NCBI GenBank assembly: GCA_016235595.1
Contig: JACRJX010000029.1
Span: forward strand, 434,001 to 498,000
Source: Verrucomicrobiota bacterium
GTDB taxonomy: Bacteria > Verrucomicrobiota > Verrucomicrobiia > CAIQCK01
DNA length: 64,000 nt
Direction: 5' to 3'
Shown here in pieces: positions 17,893 to 27,017 of this stretch. Position 1 is the first letter of the stretch. Each line of letters starts with the position of its first letter. Both the position numbers and the translations under genes were made by a program. Under the pieces are notes generated by a model. That model ran no database searches, was not told the DNA's origin, and saw nothing but the letters and a program-made list of their open reading frames with translations.

Positions 17893-18282
17893 CTACTCTT
17901 TGGCCACGAAGTCCACCACGAACACGTCAGCGATCACCGGACCGAGGCTCTTGCCGAACGCCTTGTGGGCCGGATGCGGCAGGTAGGCGTCGCGGTCGGC
18001 GGCGCTGTTGAAGGTGAGCACAAAACAATGGGTGAAGCCCTTGGAGTGTTTCTCCGGGCTGCAGTTGGTGCCCCACTCCAGCGAGACGATCTGCGGGATC
18101 TGGGTCTTGAGGGCGCAGAAGGCTTTCTCAACCTCCTTGATTTGCTCGGGCGTGGCGCTCTCCTTGAACTTGAACGAGACGACGTGGCGGATTTTGCCTT
18201 GGGAAGCGCAGGCGTCGGCTGCAAAAGCGGCGGGGGAGAGGACGACGAGCGAGGCGAGGGCGGCGATCAACATCAATTTCAT
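17893..18282 (-). CDS. Exported Dabb (stress-responsive A/B barrel) domain protein
   Basis: 129 residues with a signal peptide (MKLMLIAALASLVVLSPAAFA). The Dabb domain follows: IRHVVSFKFKESATPEQI near residue 30, then LEWGTNCSPEK, HCFVLTFNSAADRDAYL and the closing HPAHKAF...VFVVDF. Members are small dimeric ferredoxin-like barrels; some are enzymes, many are uncharacterised. The start at 18282 is preceded by an AAGGAA ribosome site; the frame is open 39 codons further but that stretch is not protein-like. It is convergent with the Gfo/Idh/MocA gene. Confidence 0.88.
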   Translation of the reverse strand: MKLMLIAALASLVVLSPAAFAADACASQGKIRHVVSFKFKESATPEQIKEVEKAFCALKTQIPQIVSLEWGTNCSPEKHSKGFTHCFVLTFNSAADRDAYLPHPAHKAFGKSLGPVIADVFVVDFVAKE

Positions 18283-18452
18283 AGTCAGTTCCTTGGGTTG
18301 AAGTTTCGCGCGAGCATAACAACCTTCGTGATTCTGGCAACAGGCAAGTGACTGCCACCGGCACCCCGTCCAAAACTGCTGACGAAGATGGCTTGTCATG
18401 CCCGCGGATTGTTGGTGAGAATGCCGTCAACCCAATTCACCGACCAACCAAC

Positions 18453-20414
18453 ATGCAACTCCGACTCCTTCTCGTTACGACGCTGGCCTTGGTGGCCAGC
18501 CAACTCTCCGCTGCAGAATTACCCGGCAAGAAATCCCAATGGAACGGTTTCGACCGCTACGACTTTGTCGTGGACGGCCGCACAGGTTTCGTCGTCGCGC
18601 CGAAGAGCGCCGCGCCGGGCAAGCCGTGGGCGTGGCGCACGGAGTTCTTCGGCCACGAGCCGCAGGGCGACATCGCGCTGCTCGGCAAGGGGTTCCACGT
18701 CGCCTACTACAAGGTCAGCGACATGTATGGCGCGCCGCAGGCCATCGAGTGGATGCGGAAGTTCCAGGACTACGTCGAGCAGCAGTTCGGTCTGGCCAAA
18801 CGCGCCGTGTTGGAAGGCTTCAGCCGCGGCGGACTCTATGCGTTCAACTACGCGGCCACACATCCCGACAAGGTCGCCGCGCTTTACCTCGACGCGCCGG
18901 TGCTCGACATTCGCAGTTGGCCCGGCGGCAAAGGCAAAGGCGCAGGCTCGAAAACCTGCTGGGAGCAGTGTCTGAAAATCTTCAACCTCACCGAGGAGAC
19001 GGCGAAGAATTTCAAAGGTAGCCCGCTTGACCGCATCGAGCCGGTGGCGAAGGCGAAGATCCCGATCCTTTCCGTTTGTGGAGAGACGGACAAGGTTGTG
19101 CCGTTCGACGAGAACACTGCGATCCTCGCGAAGCGTTACCGCGAACTCGGCGGCGAGATCGAGGTCATCTGCAAACCCAACTGCGACCATCATCCGCACA
19201 GCCTCAAGGACCCGACGCAAATCGTGAACTTCATCCTTCGCCACACGCCTGGCATGGAGAAGGCGTTGTTGCCAGAGCCAGCGACGCCTTACGGCTACGA
19301 CTACTTCGCATTGCGCGGCGGGCTGGCCAACTGCCGCATCAAGTTCGATCGCGAGAAGACCGGCCGCGTCGCGTTCATGGGCGGCTCGATCACCGAGGGC
19401 CACGGCTGGCGCGAATTGGTCTGTGAGGAATTGCAGCGACGGTTTCCCGGCACGAAATTCGATTTCATCGGCGCCGGCATTTCCTCTACCGGCTCGACAC
19501 CGGGCGCGTTCCGGTTGCTGCGCGACGTGTTTGGGCGCGGGCCGGTGGATCTGCTGTTCGAGGAAGCCGCCGTCAACGATGAGACCAACGAATTCACCGA
19601 TCAGCAACAGGTGCGCGGCATGGAGGGCATCATCCGTCATGCGCGGCTTGTGAACCCCGCGCTCGACATCGTCCAGTTACACTTCGTGGACCCGGACAAA
19701 ATGAAGGTGATCAACGCGGGCAAGACGCCGGCGGTCATCGTCAACCACGAGAAGGTGGCCAAACACTATAACGTGCCTTCGATGGACCTCGCGCGCGAAG
19801 TGACCGAGCGCATCCACGCGAAGGAGTTCACGTGGGAGAAGGATTTCAAGGGCCTGCATCCGTCGCCGTTCGGCCACCAGCTCTACGCCAGAAGCATCGC
19901 GCGCCTTTTTGATGCCGCATGGCAGCAGCCGCTCGACGCCGACGCGAAAATCCATCCACACCCGCTGCCGCCGCAGCCGCTCGATGCGAAGAGTTATTTT
20001 CGCGGCCGATTGGTGAACATCAAGGATGCGCACATCGCCGCCGGCTGGAAGATTGATCCGTCGTGGAAACCGGCTGGCAAAGTCGGCACGCGAAAAGGGT
20101 TCGTCAACGTCCCGATGCTGGTCGCCGAAGAGCCGGGCGCTGCGCTGACGCTGAAGTTCACGGGCACCGCGGTTGGCGTCTTCGTCGCCGCCGGCCCCGA
20201 CGCAGGCGTGCTGGAGTTCAGTGTGGACGGTGGGGCGCGACAGACGGTGGACCTTTTCACGCATTGGAGCAGCAGCTTGCACCTTCCGTGGGCCTACGTG
20301 CTGGACGCCGACCTCACCGACGGCGAGCACGAGCTGACACTGCGCATCAGCGACAAGAAGAACGACAAGAGCAAAGGCCACGCCGCGCGGATCGTGAATT
20401 TCCTGGCGAATTGA
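18453..20414 (+). CDS. Secreted fusion of alpha/beta-hydrolase and SGNH/GDSL hydrolase
   Basis: 653 residues with signal peptide MQLRLLLVTTLALVASQLSA. Domain 1 (about 25-270) is an alpha/beta hydrolase: nucleophile GFSRGG with Ser at about 124, acid in CGETDKVVPFDEN, and His in PNCDHHPHS. Domain 2 (about 300-490) is an SGNH hydrolase: block I GGSITEG (Ser at about 312), and the C-terminal His block GLHPSPFGH (His at about 469). Domain 3 (about 500-650) is a beta-sandwich with carbohydrate-binding character (LTLKFTGTAVGVFVAAGPDA). The three parts suggest an esterase that removes two kinds of acyl group from one polymer. A GT-rich upstream part of the frame was rejected because the signal begins at 18453. 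Confidence 0.85.
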   Translation: MQLRLLLVTTLALVASQLSAAELPGKKSQWNGFDRYDFVVDGRTGFVVAPKSAAPGKPWAWRTEFFGHEPQGDIALLGKGFHVAYYKVSDMYGAPQAIEWMRKFQDYVEQQFGLAKRAVLEGFSRGGLYAFNYAATHPDKVAALYLDAPVLDIRSWPGGKGKGAGSKTCWEQCLKIFNLTEETAKNFKGSPLDRIEPVAKAKIPILSVCGETDKVVPFDENTAILAKRYRELGGEIEVICKPNCDHHPHSLKDPTQIVNFILRHTPGMEKALLPEPATPYGYDYFALRGGLANCRIKFDREKTGRVAFMGGSITEGHGWRELVCEELQRRFPGTKFDFIGAGISSTGSTPGAFRLLRDVFGRGPVDLLFEEAAVNDETNEFTDQQQVRGMEGIIRHARLVNPALDIVQLHFVDPDKMKVINAGKTPAVIVNHEKVAKHYNVPSMDLAREVTERIHAKEFTWEKDFKGLHPSPFGHQLYARSIARLFDAAWQQPLDADAKIHPHPLPPQPLDAKSYFRGRLVNIKDAHIAAGWKIDPSWKPAGKVGTRKGFVNVPMLVAEEPGAALTLKFTGTAVGVFVAAGPDAGVLEFSVDGGARQTVDLFTHWSSSLHLPWAYVLDADLTDGEHELTLRISDKKNDKSKGHAARIVNFLAN

Positions 20415-20464
20415 TCGAGTGCATCCTGGCGGAATAAACGCAGCGGACGTGGAGAGACTGCGAT

Positions 20465-20491
20465 CCTCTGCGTCCTCTGTGCCTCTGCGTT
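20465..20491. repeat. Three imperfect tandem 9-nt copies of CCTCTGCGT
   Basis: CCTCTGCGT, CCTCTGTG and CCTCTGCGT follow each other between the convergent stops at 20414 and 20523. From memory, intergenic sequences with the same wording occur scattered in environmental bacterial genomes including Verrucomicrobiota; this was not verified. No second copy was seen in this window. Confidence 0.5.
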
Positions 20492-20522
20492 GATCCAGAC
20501 CCCTCAGACGCTTTGCTGCTGC

Positions 20523-22907
20523 TCACGGTCTTGTCGCTCTGGACGATAACGTCTGCGCTCGCTGCAGGAACTGGGCGCGATCCGGTTCTGCCAGTTTTGG
20601 GTTGTCGGCGGCCATGCGATAGACTTGCACAGCTTCGGCAGGTTTGCGCTGCTCTTCGTAAACTTCGCCGAGTAGCGCGTAGGCGGCCGGATAAGCGGGA
20701 CGGTCGCCGATCAGCTTGCGCAGCGTCAAAATCGCATCGTTGGTCCGGCCTTGCTGGCGCTGGTAGAACGCAACGGTGTAGGCGTATTTCGGCTCCTGCG
20801 GCGCGGCCTCGGCGGCGCGGTGACAGAACGCAACCGCTTCGTCGAGGCGGCCGGCTTGGGCGGAGATGACGCTGAGGTTGTAGGCGGCGACGGCGGAACG
20901 CGGATCGCTCTTGAGCGCCGTGCGGAACGCGGCTTCGGCATCGCGCGTGCGGCCCAACTCGCCCATCAGCAGGCCAAGGTTGAGATTGGCGACGGCGTTG
21001 GTGGCGTCGAGCTGGATGGCGCGGCGCAGGCACTGCTCGGCCTTGTCGTTCTGGCCAAGCGCGTTATGGGCGAGCGCAGCGTTCACCAGCACGGCGAAGT
21101 TTTCGGGCTGGAGTTTGGCGGCGATGCCGAACGACGCGACCGCCGGCTCATATTCACGCCGGGCCATGTAGAAATTGGCGAGGTTGTAATGCGCCGTGGC
21201 GTCGTCGGGCCGCGACCGGTGCGATGCTTCAAATTCTGTGATGGCCTTCTTCACGCTTTCACGATCAGCGGGTTCGAGGTAATCCAACGAGTAACCGGCA
21301 AGCGCGGCGGCCGCCCGGACACGGACGAGGCGATAATCGTCGCGCGTAGCGGCGGCGAGCGCAGCCAGAGCCTCGGATGCGCGATTGTCCGAGAGAGCCT
21401 CGACGGCGCGAGCGCGCACCAGCGGCGAGGGATCATGAGTCGCCTTCAGGATTACCGGCCATTTCCGCTCGTCCGGGCAGTTCTCCAGCATGCGAATCAG
21501 CGACGCGGCATGAATCTCACTGCGGTCCGGCGCGGTGATGCAGGCAAGCATCTCCGGCAACTTCGACCAGTCGCGTTTGCGCGCGGCGTCCATCACGCCG
21601 GCCAGCCGCAGCACCGGCGCTTGATAGTCGCGCGGATACCATTTGCGGACCCACCCGTCAGCCCATGTGGCGTCCTTGTCGGCATGGCAAAGGTTGCAGG
21701 CGTTGGGCGACTTGAACGCCAGCGTCGCCGCAGGCGTCGGCGGACGCATCGAATGGTCGCTGCGCAACATTCGCGCGAATTCGGTCGTGGGCATATGGCA
21801 GGTGACGCACTGGCTGCCCTTGCTGCCGGCGGCGTGATGCGAGTGCGCGGCGGGATTGGCCACGTGCGTCTTGTGGCAGGGCAGGCAGGCGTTGTTGGCG
21901 CTGGCGCCGGTGAAGCGGTTGCGGCCGCTGGAAGTGTGGCAGTGAGTGCAGTCGAACTTCGCATCCTTGATGCACGGGCTGGTTCGCCAGAGTGTGAACG
22001 TGTAGTTCTCGCCAAGGTCGCGCGCGTCGGGATAAAAATCGCGGTCCTCCAGCGTGCCGAGGTCGAAATGGTCGAAGTAGCGGTCGCCGGGCTGAAAACT
22101 CGTCGTCAGTGGCGACATCTTTGCGTGACATGGTGCGCAGGTATCATTGCGCTGCTGCGGCGTCATCGTCGTCATCCGGATGAGCTTCAAGTCGTGAGCC
22201 GGCCCCTTGGGCGCGCTCTTGAAAAGGCGGATATGTTCGCCGCAGGGGCCGTGGCAGGTTTCGCAGTTGATGCCCGGCTCGAACCACGTGGTGTGGTAGG
22301 TGTCGGTCTTGAGGTTGTAGTTGTTCTCGAGTTGGCTGACATGGCAATTGTAGCAGGCGGTGTTGAACGTCAGCGGCCACTCGCGCCAGTCGAGCGCCTC
22401 GTTGGACACGTCCTGAAAATGGCGCATCGCGCTGGCGGTGGTGTCATACCATTCCTTGCGGCGCACGTCGTAGGCGACCGGCAGCACCTGCAACCGCCCC
22501 CGGTCGAGCGGCGTCAGGAAGTAATAGACATTCTTGCCGCCCATCACCTCCATCATCGGGTATTTCTGCTCGCCCTTCGGCCCGCGCTCGACGACGAACC
22601 ATTTACCGCTGGTGTTCTCGGCGCGATAGCGGATGCCGCGAATGACGATGTCGTCGCGTTGCGGCTGGATTTCCTTCTCCCCAAACTGCGGCGTGAACGG
22701 CTGCATCGCCAGCCCATGGTGCGACTTGGACCAGAGCTGGTAGAAATGCTCATGGCACTCGCGGCAACGGGACGAGCCGGTGAAGGCGGTGGTGGGCGCA
22801 GCGGAAGGCACAACGCCGGGCGTGGCCTGCTGCGCCATCCTCACGGCCGCCGCGAACGCACTGACGACGAGGACTGCCGCCGTGATCCAGAAGACTCTTT
22901 TGTTCAT
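20523..22907 (-). CDS. Octahaem c-type cytochrome with HEAT and TPR repeats
   Basis: A 794-residue exported or membrane-anchored multihaem protein. A hydrophobic N-terminus (about residues 5-23, WITAAVLVVSAFAAAV) is followed by eight CxxCH motifs: CRECH, CYNCH, CETCH, CAPCH, CTHCH, CLPCH, CVTCH and CNLCH. The spacing and WSKSHHGLAMQPF and CETCHGPCGEH resemble the cytochrome c-554/octahaem group. A HEAT-like region follows (about 430-520), then about six TPR repeats (540-780), for example ANLNLGLLMGELGRTRDAE. The likely role is extracytoplasmic electron transfer or N/S-oxide chemistry with a docking scaffold; the substrate is not readable. The frame continues upstream on paper, but 22907 is the first ATG before the signal. 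It is divergent from the DUF1638 operon, with 168 nt between. Confidence 0.85.
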   Translation of the reverse strand: MNKRVFWITAAVLVVSAFAAAVRMAQQATPGVVPSAAPTTAFTGSSRCRECHEHFYQLWSKSHHGLAMQPFTPQFGEKEIQPQRDDIVIRGIRYRAENTSGKWFVVERGPKGEQKYPMMEVMGGKNVYYFLTPLDRGRLQVLPVAYDVRRKEWYDTTASAMRHFQDVSNEALDWREWPLTFNTACYNCHVSQLENNYNLKTDTYHTTWFEPGINCETCHGPCGEHIRLFKSAPKGPAHDLKLIRMTTMTPQQRNDTCAPCHAKMSPLTTSFQPGDRYFDHFDLGTLEDRDFYPDARDLGENYTFTLWRTSPCIKDAKFDCTHCHTSSGRNRFTGASANNACLPCHKTHVANPAAHSHHAAGSKGSQCVTCHMPTTEFARMLRSDHSMRPPTPAATLAFKSPNACNLCHADKDATWADGWVRKWYPRDYQAPVLRLAGVMDAARKRDWSKLPEMLACITAPDRSEIHAASLIRMLENCPDERKWPVILKATHDPSPLVRARAVEALSDNRASEALAALAAATRDDYRLVRVRAAAALAGYSLDYLEPADRESVKKAITEFEASHRSRPDDATAHYNLANFYMARREYEPAVASFGIAAKLQPENFAVLVNAALAHNALGQNDKAEQCLRRAIQLDATNAVANLNLGLLMGELGRTRDAEAAFRTALKSDPRSAVAAYNLSVISAQAGRLDEAVAFCHRAAEAAPQEPKYAYTVAFYQRQQGRTNDAILTLRKLIGDRPAYPAAYALLGEVYEEQRKPAEAVQVYRMAADNPKLAEPDRAQFLQRAQTLSSRATRP

Positions 22908-23075
22908 GCCGCTCTTGTCACATCCCGACAGGCTTCGCTGTCGTGGTGTTGAAGTTATCGGCAAACATCGTGGCTGGTAAGGAAAAAGTTCAGCCGGCGC
23001 TGCAAAAAAGACGAAGTGGCAACTTTCCAATTGGCGCAGGGTTTCGTATGGTATCAGCACTTTGGCACGAACAAT

Positions 23076-23861
23076 ATGAGCGATGCCCCTCCATCCCGTG
23101 CGATCGAACGCGCGGCCGGCAAGGCCCAGCCGCCGCGCATTGCCGTCATCACCTGCGCCGTGCTGGAGATCGAGTTCAACCATTTCGCGCAGGGGTTGGA
23201 CCATGTCATCCGCGTCGAGGTGCTGGAGCAGGGCCTCCATCAGTATCCGGACCGGCTGCGGCGCGAGTTGCAGGCGGCGATTGACCGTGTCGAGGCGGGC
23301 ACGGACGCCGAGGCAATCGTGCTCGGCTACGGCGTGTGCAGCCGCGGCTCGGAAGGTGTGCGCACGCGCCGCTGCAAACTCGTCATCGCTCGCGCGCACG
23401 ATTGCATCACGCATCTGCTCGGTTGCAAGGAACGCTACGCGCGCTATGTCGCGGAGCATCCCGGAACCTATTGGTATAGTCCCGGCTGGAACCGCTGCCA
23501 CACACCGCCGGGCAAGGAACGTTACGACAAGCTGTTCGAGGAGTATTGCAGCAAATACGGCGAGGACAATGCGAAGTTCCTCATGGAGACCGAGCAACAC
23601 TGGTTCAAGAGCTACGACCGCGCGACCTACGTGGACGTGGGTGTCGGCGCGACGCCGGAGGACGTGACCTATACGCAACAGTGCGCGGCATGGCTCGGCT
23701 GGAAGTTCGACCGCCAGGATGGCGACCCCGGCCTGCTGCGCGCCATGCTTGCCGGCGATTGGGACAACGAGCGGTTTGTCGTGCTCGAGCCGGGCCAGAC
23801 GTTTCGCATGACCGCCGACGCCCGCGTGATTGAACCGGCCGATGGCACTGCGACACCGTGA
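23076..23861 (+). CDS. DUF1638 domain protein
   Basis: A 261-residue soluble protein. Family-typical features: IAVITCAVLEIEFNHFAQ early, then AIVLGYGVCSRG, a HDCITHLLGCKERY segment and YSPGWNRCHTPPGKERYDKL. Conserved cysteines in GVC, HDC and LLGC may bind metal or a tetrapyrrole. The family has no proven activity; it is often encoded beside corrinoid-dependent methyltransferases and RamA-like activators in methanogens and acetogens. Here the downstream gene is such an activator, overlapping by 4 nt (GTGA). The ATG at 23076 is chosen because the upstream part of the frame (MATFQ...) is not conserved-looking. Confidence 0.82.
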   Translation: MSDAPPSRAIERAAGKAQPPRIAVITCAVLEIEFNHFAQGLDHVIRVEVLEQGLHQYPDRLRRELQAAIDRVEAGTDAEAIVLGYGVCSRGSEGVRTRRCKLVIARAHDCITHLLGCKERYARYVAEHPGTYWYSPGWNRCHTPPGKERYDKLFEEYCSKYGEDNAKFLMETEQHWFKSYDRATYVDVGVGATPEDVTYTQQCAAWLGWKFDRQDGDPGLLRAMLAGDWDNERFVVLEPGQTFRMTADARVIEPADGTATP

Positions 23862-25711
23862 CCCCACGACGATTCCATCTCGAAGTCGAAACCGCGAAGG
23901 GCTTGCACGCCATCGCTGTGACGCAGCAGCAACACGGCAAACGGCTGACGGAACTGTTGCGCGGCGAACACCTGCCGCTGAACATCCGCTGCGGCCAGCG
24001 CGGCCTTTGCGACGGCTGCGTTGTGGAATTGCTCGCCGGCTCGCTCGTCCACATCGCCAGCGGCAAGGTGGTCACCGCCGGCGACGCGCCGCTATCCGTG
24101 CGCGGATGTGAGCATCGGCTCGGCGACGGCGGCAGCGCGCGCATCCGTATCCCGCCACGTTCGCTGCTGGCCTACGAACCCCAGGTGGTCAGCGAGTTCC
24201 GCATCAACGTCCCTCGCGCACACGATCCATTGTGGCAACAGGTGGAGATTGCCGATGGCATCGTGAACGCTGGGGATCTCTGCCACGCCGTCGCCGCCCA
24301 ACAAAAACGCCGCCGGCCGGTCCGTTTCGATCCGCGGCTGGCCGACGCTGCACAATGGTCCGGCCAGCATCGGTTGCGCATTACCACGGAGTATCACGAC
24401 GACCACTGGCTCATCACCGGCGTGAGCGACAAACCGCAGCCCGCGCCGCTGGGCGTGGCGATCGACGTCGGCACCACGACGGTGGCGTTGTTGCTGGTGG
24501 ACCTTGCCAACGGAGGCATTCTCGCGCACGGCGCGGACTTCAACGCGCAGATTCACTATGGAGAGGACGTGGTCACGCGCATGAACCTCTGCGCCCACGA
24601 CCCGGCGATGGTGGGCCAGCTTCAGGACGCGGTGGTGCAGCGGACGATCCTGCCGCTGCTGACGAACGCCCTCGTCACCGCCAAGGCCGCCGCCGGCCAA
24701 CTGCGCTGTCTTTCCGTTGCCGGCAACACCACGATGCTGCACCTGCTCGCCGGGATTGATCCGTCGCCGATGGGCACGGTGCCATTCCGGCCGGTATTTC
24801 TCGAACACCGTATGACGCCGGCTGAATCCGTCCGGCTCGCGTTGCGCGACGCGGGCGGCGCGGGACCGACACTGCACTTGCTGCCCAGCGCGGCTGCTTA
24901 CATTGGGGCGGACCTGACTGCGGGGATTTTTGCGAGCGGGCTGGTTTACGACGACGGGCCGAGCCTGCTCGTGGACGCCGGCACCAACGGTGAAATCATT
25001 CTCAAACACGGCGACCGCCTGCTCGGCTGTGCGACGGCGGCAGGACCGGCGTTTGAAGGCTCCGGTCTTGCCAACGGCATTCGCGCTGGCGACGGCGCCG
25101 TCGGCCACATTGGCTTCGACGCGGAGCCGCTGGCGACGCGCACCGAGGTCATCGGCAACGCGGCGCCCATCGGCATTTGCGGCTCGGCCTATGTGGATTT
25201 TCTCGCCGAGGCGCGGCGCATTGGATTGATCAACCGCACCGGGCGCTTTGACCACGACGCCGTCTCGAAATCGGGCGAACTGTTCTTACGGAACCAATAT
25301 GGTCTGGCGCTGCGCGTCACCCGCGGGCAGGGCAACCACGACATCATCATTTCGGAACTGGACATCGCGCGGCTGTTGCAGGCGAAAGCCGCCATTGCGG
25401 CCGGGCTGTTGACGTTGCTGCACCGCACCGGGTTGCAGCCGCGTGACATCAAGCGCCTTTACCTCGCCGGCGGTTTCGGGATGCACATCAACGTCCCCAA
25501 CGCCATCGCTTGCGGCCTGCTGCCGGGCTTTGCGCCGGAGCAGGTGCAGGTCGTCGGCAACACCTCGCTGGCCGGCGCATATCTGGCGTTGCTCGACAGT
25601 GGCGTGCTCGACGGGTTGACGCGCATTGGCAAACAGCTCGAAGTGGTGGAACTGAACCTCGACGCCGGTTTTGAGGACCGTTTCATCGAGCAGTTGGCGT
25701 TGCCGGAGTGA
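23858..25711 (+). CDS. ASKHA-domain protein with N-terminal [2Fe-2S] ferredoxin domain (RamA/RACE-type reductive activator)
   Basis: A 617-residue protein of the family that re-reduces corrinoid cofactors at the expense of ATP. The N-terminal domain (about 1-95) has a plant-ferredoxin-type cysteine pattern: CGQRGLCDGC near residues 45-54 and a fourth Cys in RGCEHRL. A linker follows, then the actin-like ATPase (about 205-617): phosphate-1 GVAIDVGTTTVALLLVDL, AGNTTMLHLLAG, LVDAGTNGEI, and ATAAGPAFEGSG. The start is GTG, overlapping the DUF1638 stop by 4 nt. No corrinoid protein or methyltransferase is adjacent; the next genes are an AhbC-like radical SAM enzyme and FeoB/FeoA, so the target in this organism is an open question. 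Confidence 0.88.
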   Translation: MTPRRFHLEVETAKGLHAIAVTQQQHGKRLTELLRGEHLPLNIRCGQRGLCDGCVVELLAGSLVHIASGKVVTAGDAPLSVRGCEHRLGDGGSARIRIPPRSLLAYEPQVVSEFRINVPRAHDPLWQQVEIADGIVNAGDLCHAVAAQQKRRRPVRFDPRLADAAQWSGQHRLRITTEYHDDHWLITGVSDKPQPAPLGVAIDVGTTTVALLLVDLANGGILAHGADFNAQIHYGEDVVTRMNLCAHDPAMVGQLQDAVVQRTILPLLTNALVTAKAAAGQLRCLSVAGNTTMLHLLAGIDPSPMGTVPFRPVFLEHRMTPAESVRLALRDAGGAGPTLHLLPSAAAYIGADLTAGIFASGLVYDDGPSLLVDAGTNGEIILKHGDRLLGCATAAGPAFEGSGLANGIRAGDGAVGHIGFDAEPLATRTEVIGNAAPIGICGSAYVDFLAEARRIGLINRTGRFDHDAVSKSGELFLRNQYGLALRVTRGQGNHDIIISELDIARLLQAKAAIAAGLLTLLHRTGLQPRDIKRLYLAGGFGMHINVPNAIACGLLPGFAPEQVQVVGNTSLAGAYLALLDSGVLDGLTRIGKQLEVVELNLDAGFEDRFIEQLALPE

Positions 25712-25823
25712 GCAGTGCAGTGGCACGCCACAACATGTGCGTTGCAGGTTCCACTTGACCCGCGGCGAAAAAGAAATCACGTTGCGCTGGCTTTGAGCTG
25801 AAGCGCATCGTTCATAGTCATTT

Positions 25824-27017
25824 ATGGTCAATGTAACCAAACTGTTTTGCGGCGAGGACCAGCCGGCGGACCATCTCCGCTATGGCCATGGTCACGGCGC
25901 GCCGCGCGCGGCTGCGGAACGGCGGCCCATCGTCGTCTGGAATATCACCCGCACGTGCAATCTCCGCTGCGTTCACTGCTACTCCGACAGTTACGCGCAG
26001 AAGTATCCGGGCGAGCTTACCCACGAGCAGGCGCAAAAGGTCATTGATGACGTCGCCGGCTTTGGCGTGCCCGCGCTGCTTTTTTCCGGCGGCGAACCGC
26101 TGACGCGGCCGGACTTGCTGGACTTGATGCGATACGCGCGCTCGAAGGAGCTGCGGCTTACGCTATCCACCAACGGCACGCTGATTGACGAACCGACGGC
26201 AAAGACGCTGCACGACATTGGCCTCAGCTACGTCGGCATTTCACTCGACGGTATCGGCGAGACCAACGACACGTTTCGCGGCGTGAAGGGCGCGTTCGAT
26301 GCGGCCGTGCGTGGGATGCGCCATTGCCGCGCCGTCGGCCAGAAAGTCGGGTTGCGCCTGACGCTGACGAAACGCAACTGCATTGACCTGCACAAGATTT
26401 TCGACTTCATCGAGGCCGAAGACATTCAGCGCGCGTGCTTCTATCATCTGGTTTATTCCGGCCGCGGCAGCACGGCGGATGAATTGCTGCCGGCCGACGT
26501 GCGGCGGGCTGTGGATATCATTCTGGAGCGCACGGAGGATTTTCACCGGCGCCGCCTTGGCAAGGAAATCCTCACGGTGGATCACCATGCCGACAACGCC
26601 TACACCTACCTGAAGCTGCGCGAGCGCAACCCGGACCGTGCCAGGCAGGTTTATCAGTGGATGAAATGGAACGGCGGCGGCGCGAATTCGTCTGGCATCG
26701 GCATTTCCAACATTGACACGCAGGGCAACGTCCATCCCGACCAGTTCTGGCAAACCGCGACGCTCGGCAACGTCAAGGAACGGCCGTTCAGCCAGATCTG
26801 GAGCGACAACTCCATCCCTTTGCTGGCGCAACTGCGCAATCGCCTGCCGCTGCTGAAAGGCCGCTGCGGCGCGTGCCGCTTCAAGGACATCTGCGGCGGC
26901 AGCTTCCGGGTCCGCGCGCTGCAGGTCCACGGCGATCCGTGGGCGTCCGACCCGGCGTGCTATCTCACCGACGAGGAAATCGGCGTTGCCACTCCATCTC
27001 CAGCAGCCGCCGAATGA
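25824..27017 (+). CDS. ahbC: AhbC-like radical SAM/SPASM enzyme (12,18-didecarboxysiroheme deacetylase family)
   Basis: A 397-residue radical SAM protein. The 4Fe-4S motif is TCNLRCVHC (Cys 45, 49, 52), followed by LLFSGGEPLTRPDL and STNGTLID. The C-terminal SPASM-like cysteines are CGACRFKDICGG and DPACYL. Outside the core it carries the wording I associate with AhbC of sulfate reducers and methanogens: NVTKLFCG at the N-terminus with RYG, and GGGANSSGIGISNID followed by GNVHPDQFWQ. AhbC removes acetate groups from didecarboxysiroheme in the siroheme-dependent haem route. No ahbA, ahbB or ahbD is in the window, and NirJ-like haem d1 enzymes are the main alternative. Its stop overlaps the feoB ATG (ATGA). 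Confidence 0.8.
   Translation: MVNVTKLFCGEDQPADHLRYGHGHGAPRAAAERRPIVVWNITRTCNLRCVHCYSDSYAQKYPGELTHEQAQKVIDDVAGFGVPALLFSGGEPLTRPDLLDLMRYARSKELRLTLSTNGTLIDEPTAKTLHDIGLSYVGISLDGIGETNDTFRGVKGAFDAAVRGMRHCRAVGQKVGLRLTLTKRNCIDLHKIFDFIEAEDIQRACFYHLVYSGRGSTADELLPADVRRAVDIILERTEDFHRRRLGKEILTVDHHADNAYTYLKLRERNPDRARQVYQWMKWNGGGANSSGIGISNIDTQGNVHPDQFWQTATLGNVKERPFSQIWSDNSIPLLAQLRNRLPLLKGRCGACRFKDICGGSFRVRALQVHGDPWASDPACYLTDEEIGVATPSPAAAE

Noticed and set aside
20751..22952. A 733-codon plus-strand frame over the octahaem cytochrome gene
   Set aside because: The opposite strand has eight CxxCH motifs and TPR repeats; the plus frame has no domain and valine/glycine/arginine-rich composition.
22908..23867. 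An upstream extension of the cytochrome reading frame by about 320 residues
   Set aside because: The extension is antisense to the DUF1638 gene and has no signal; the ATG at 22907 begins a normal signal/anchor.
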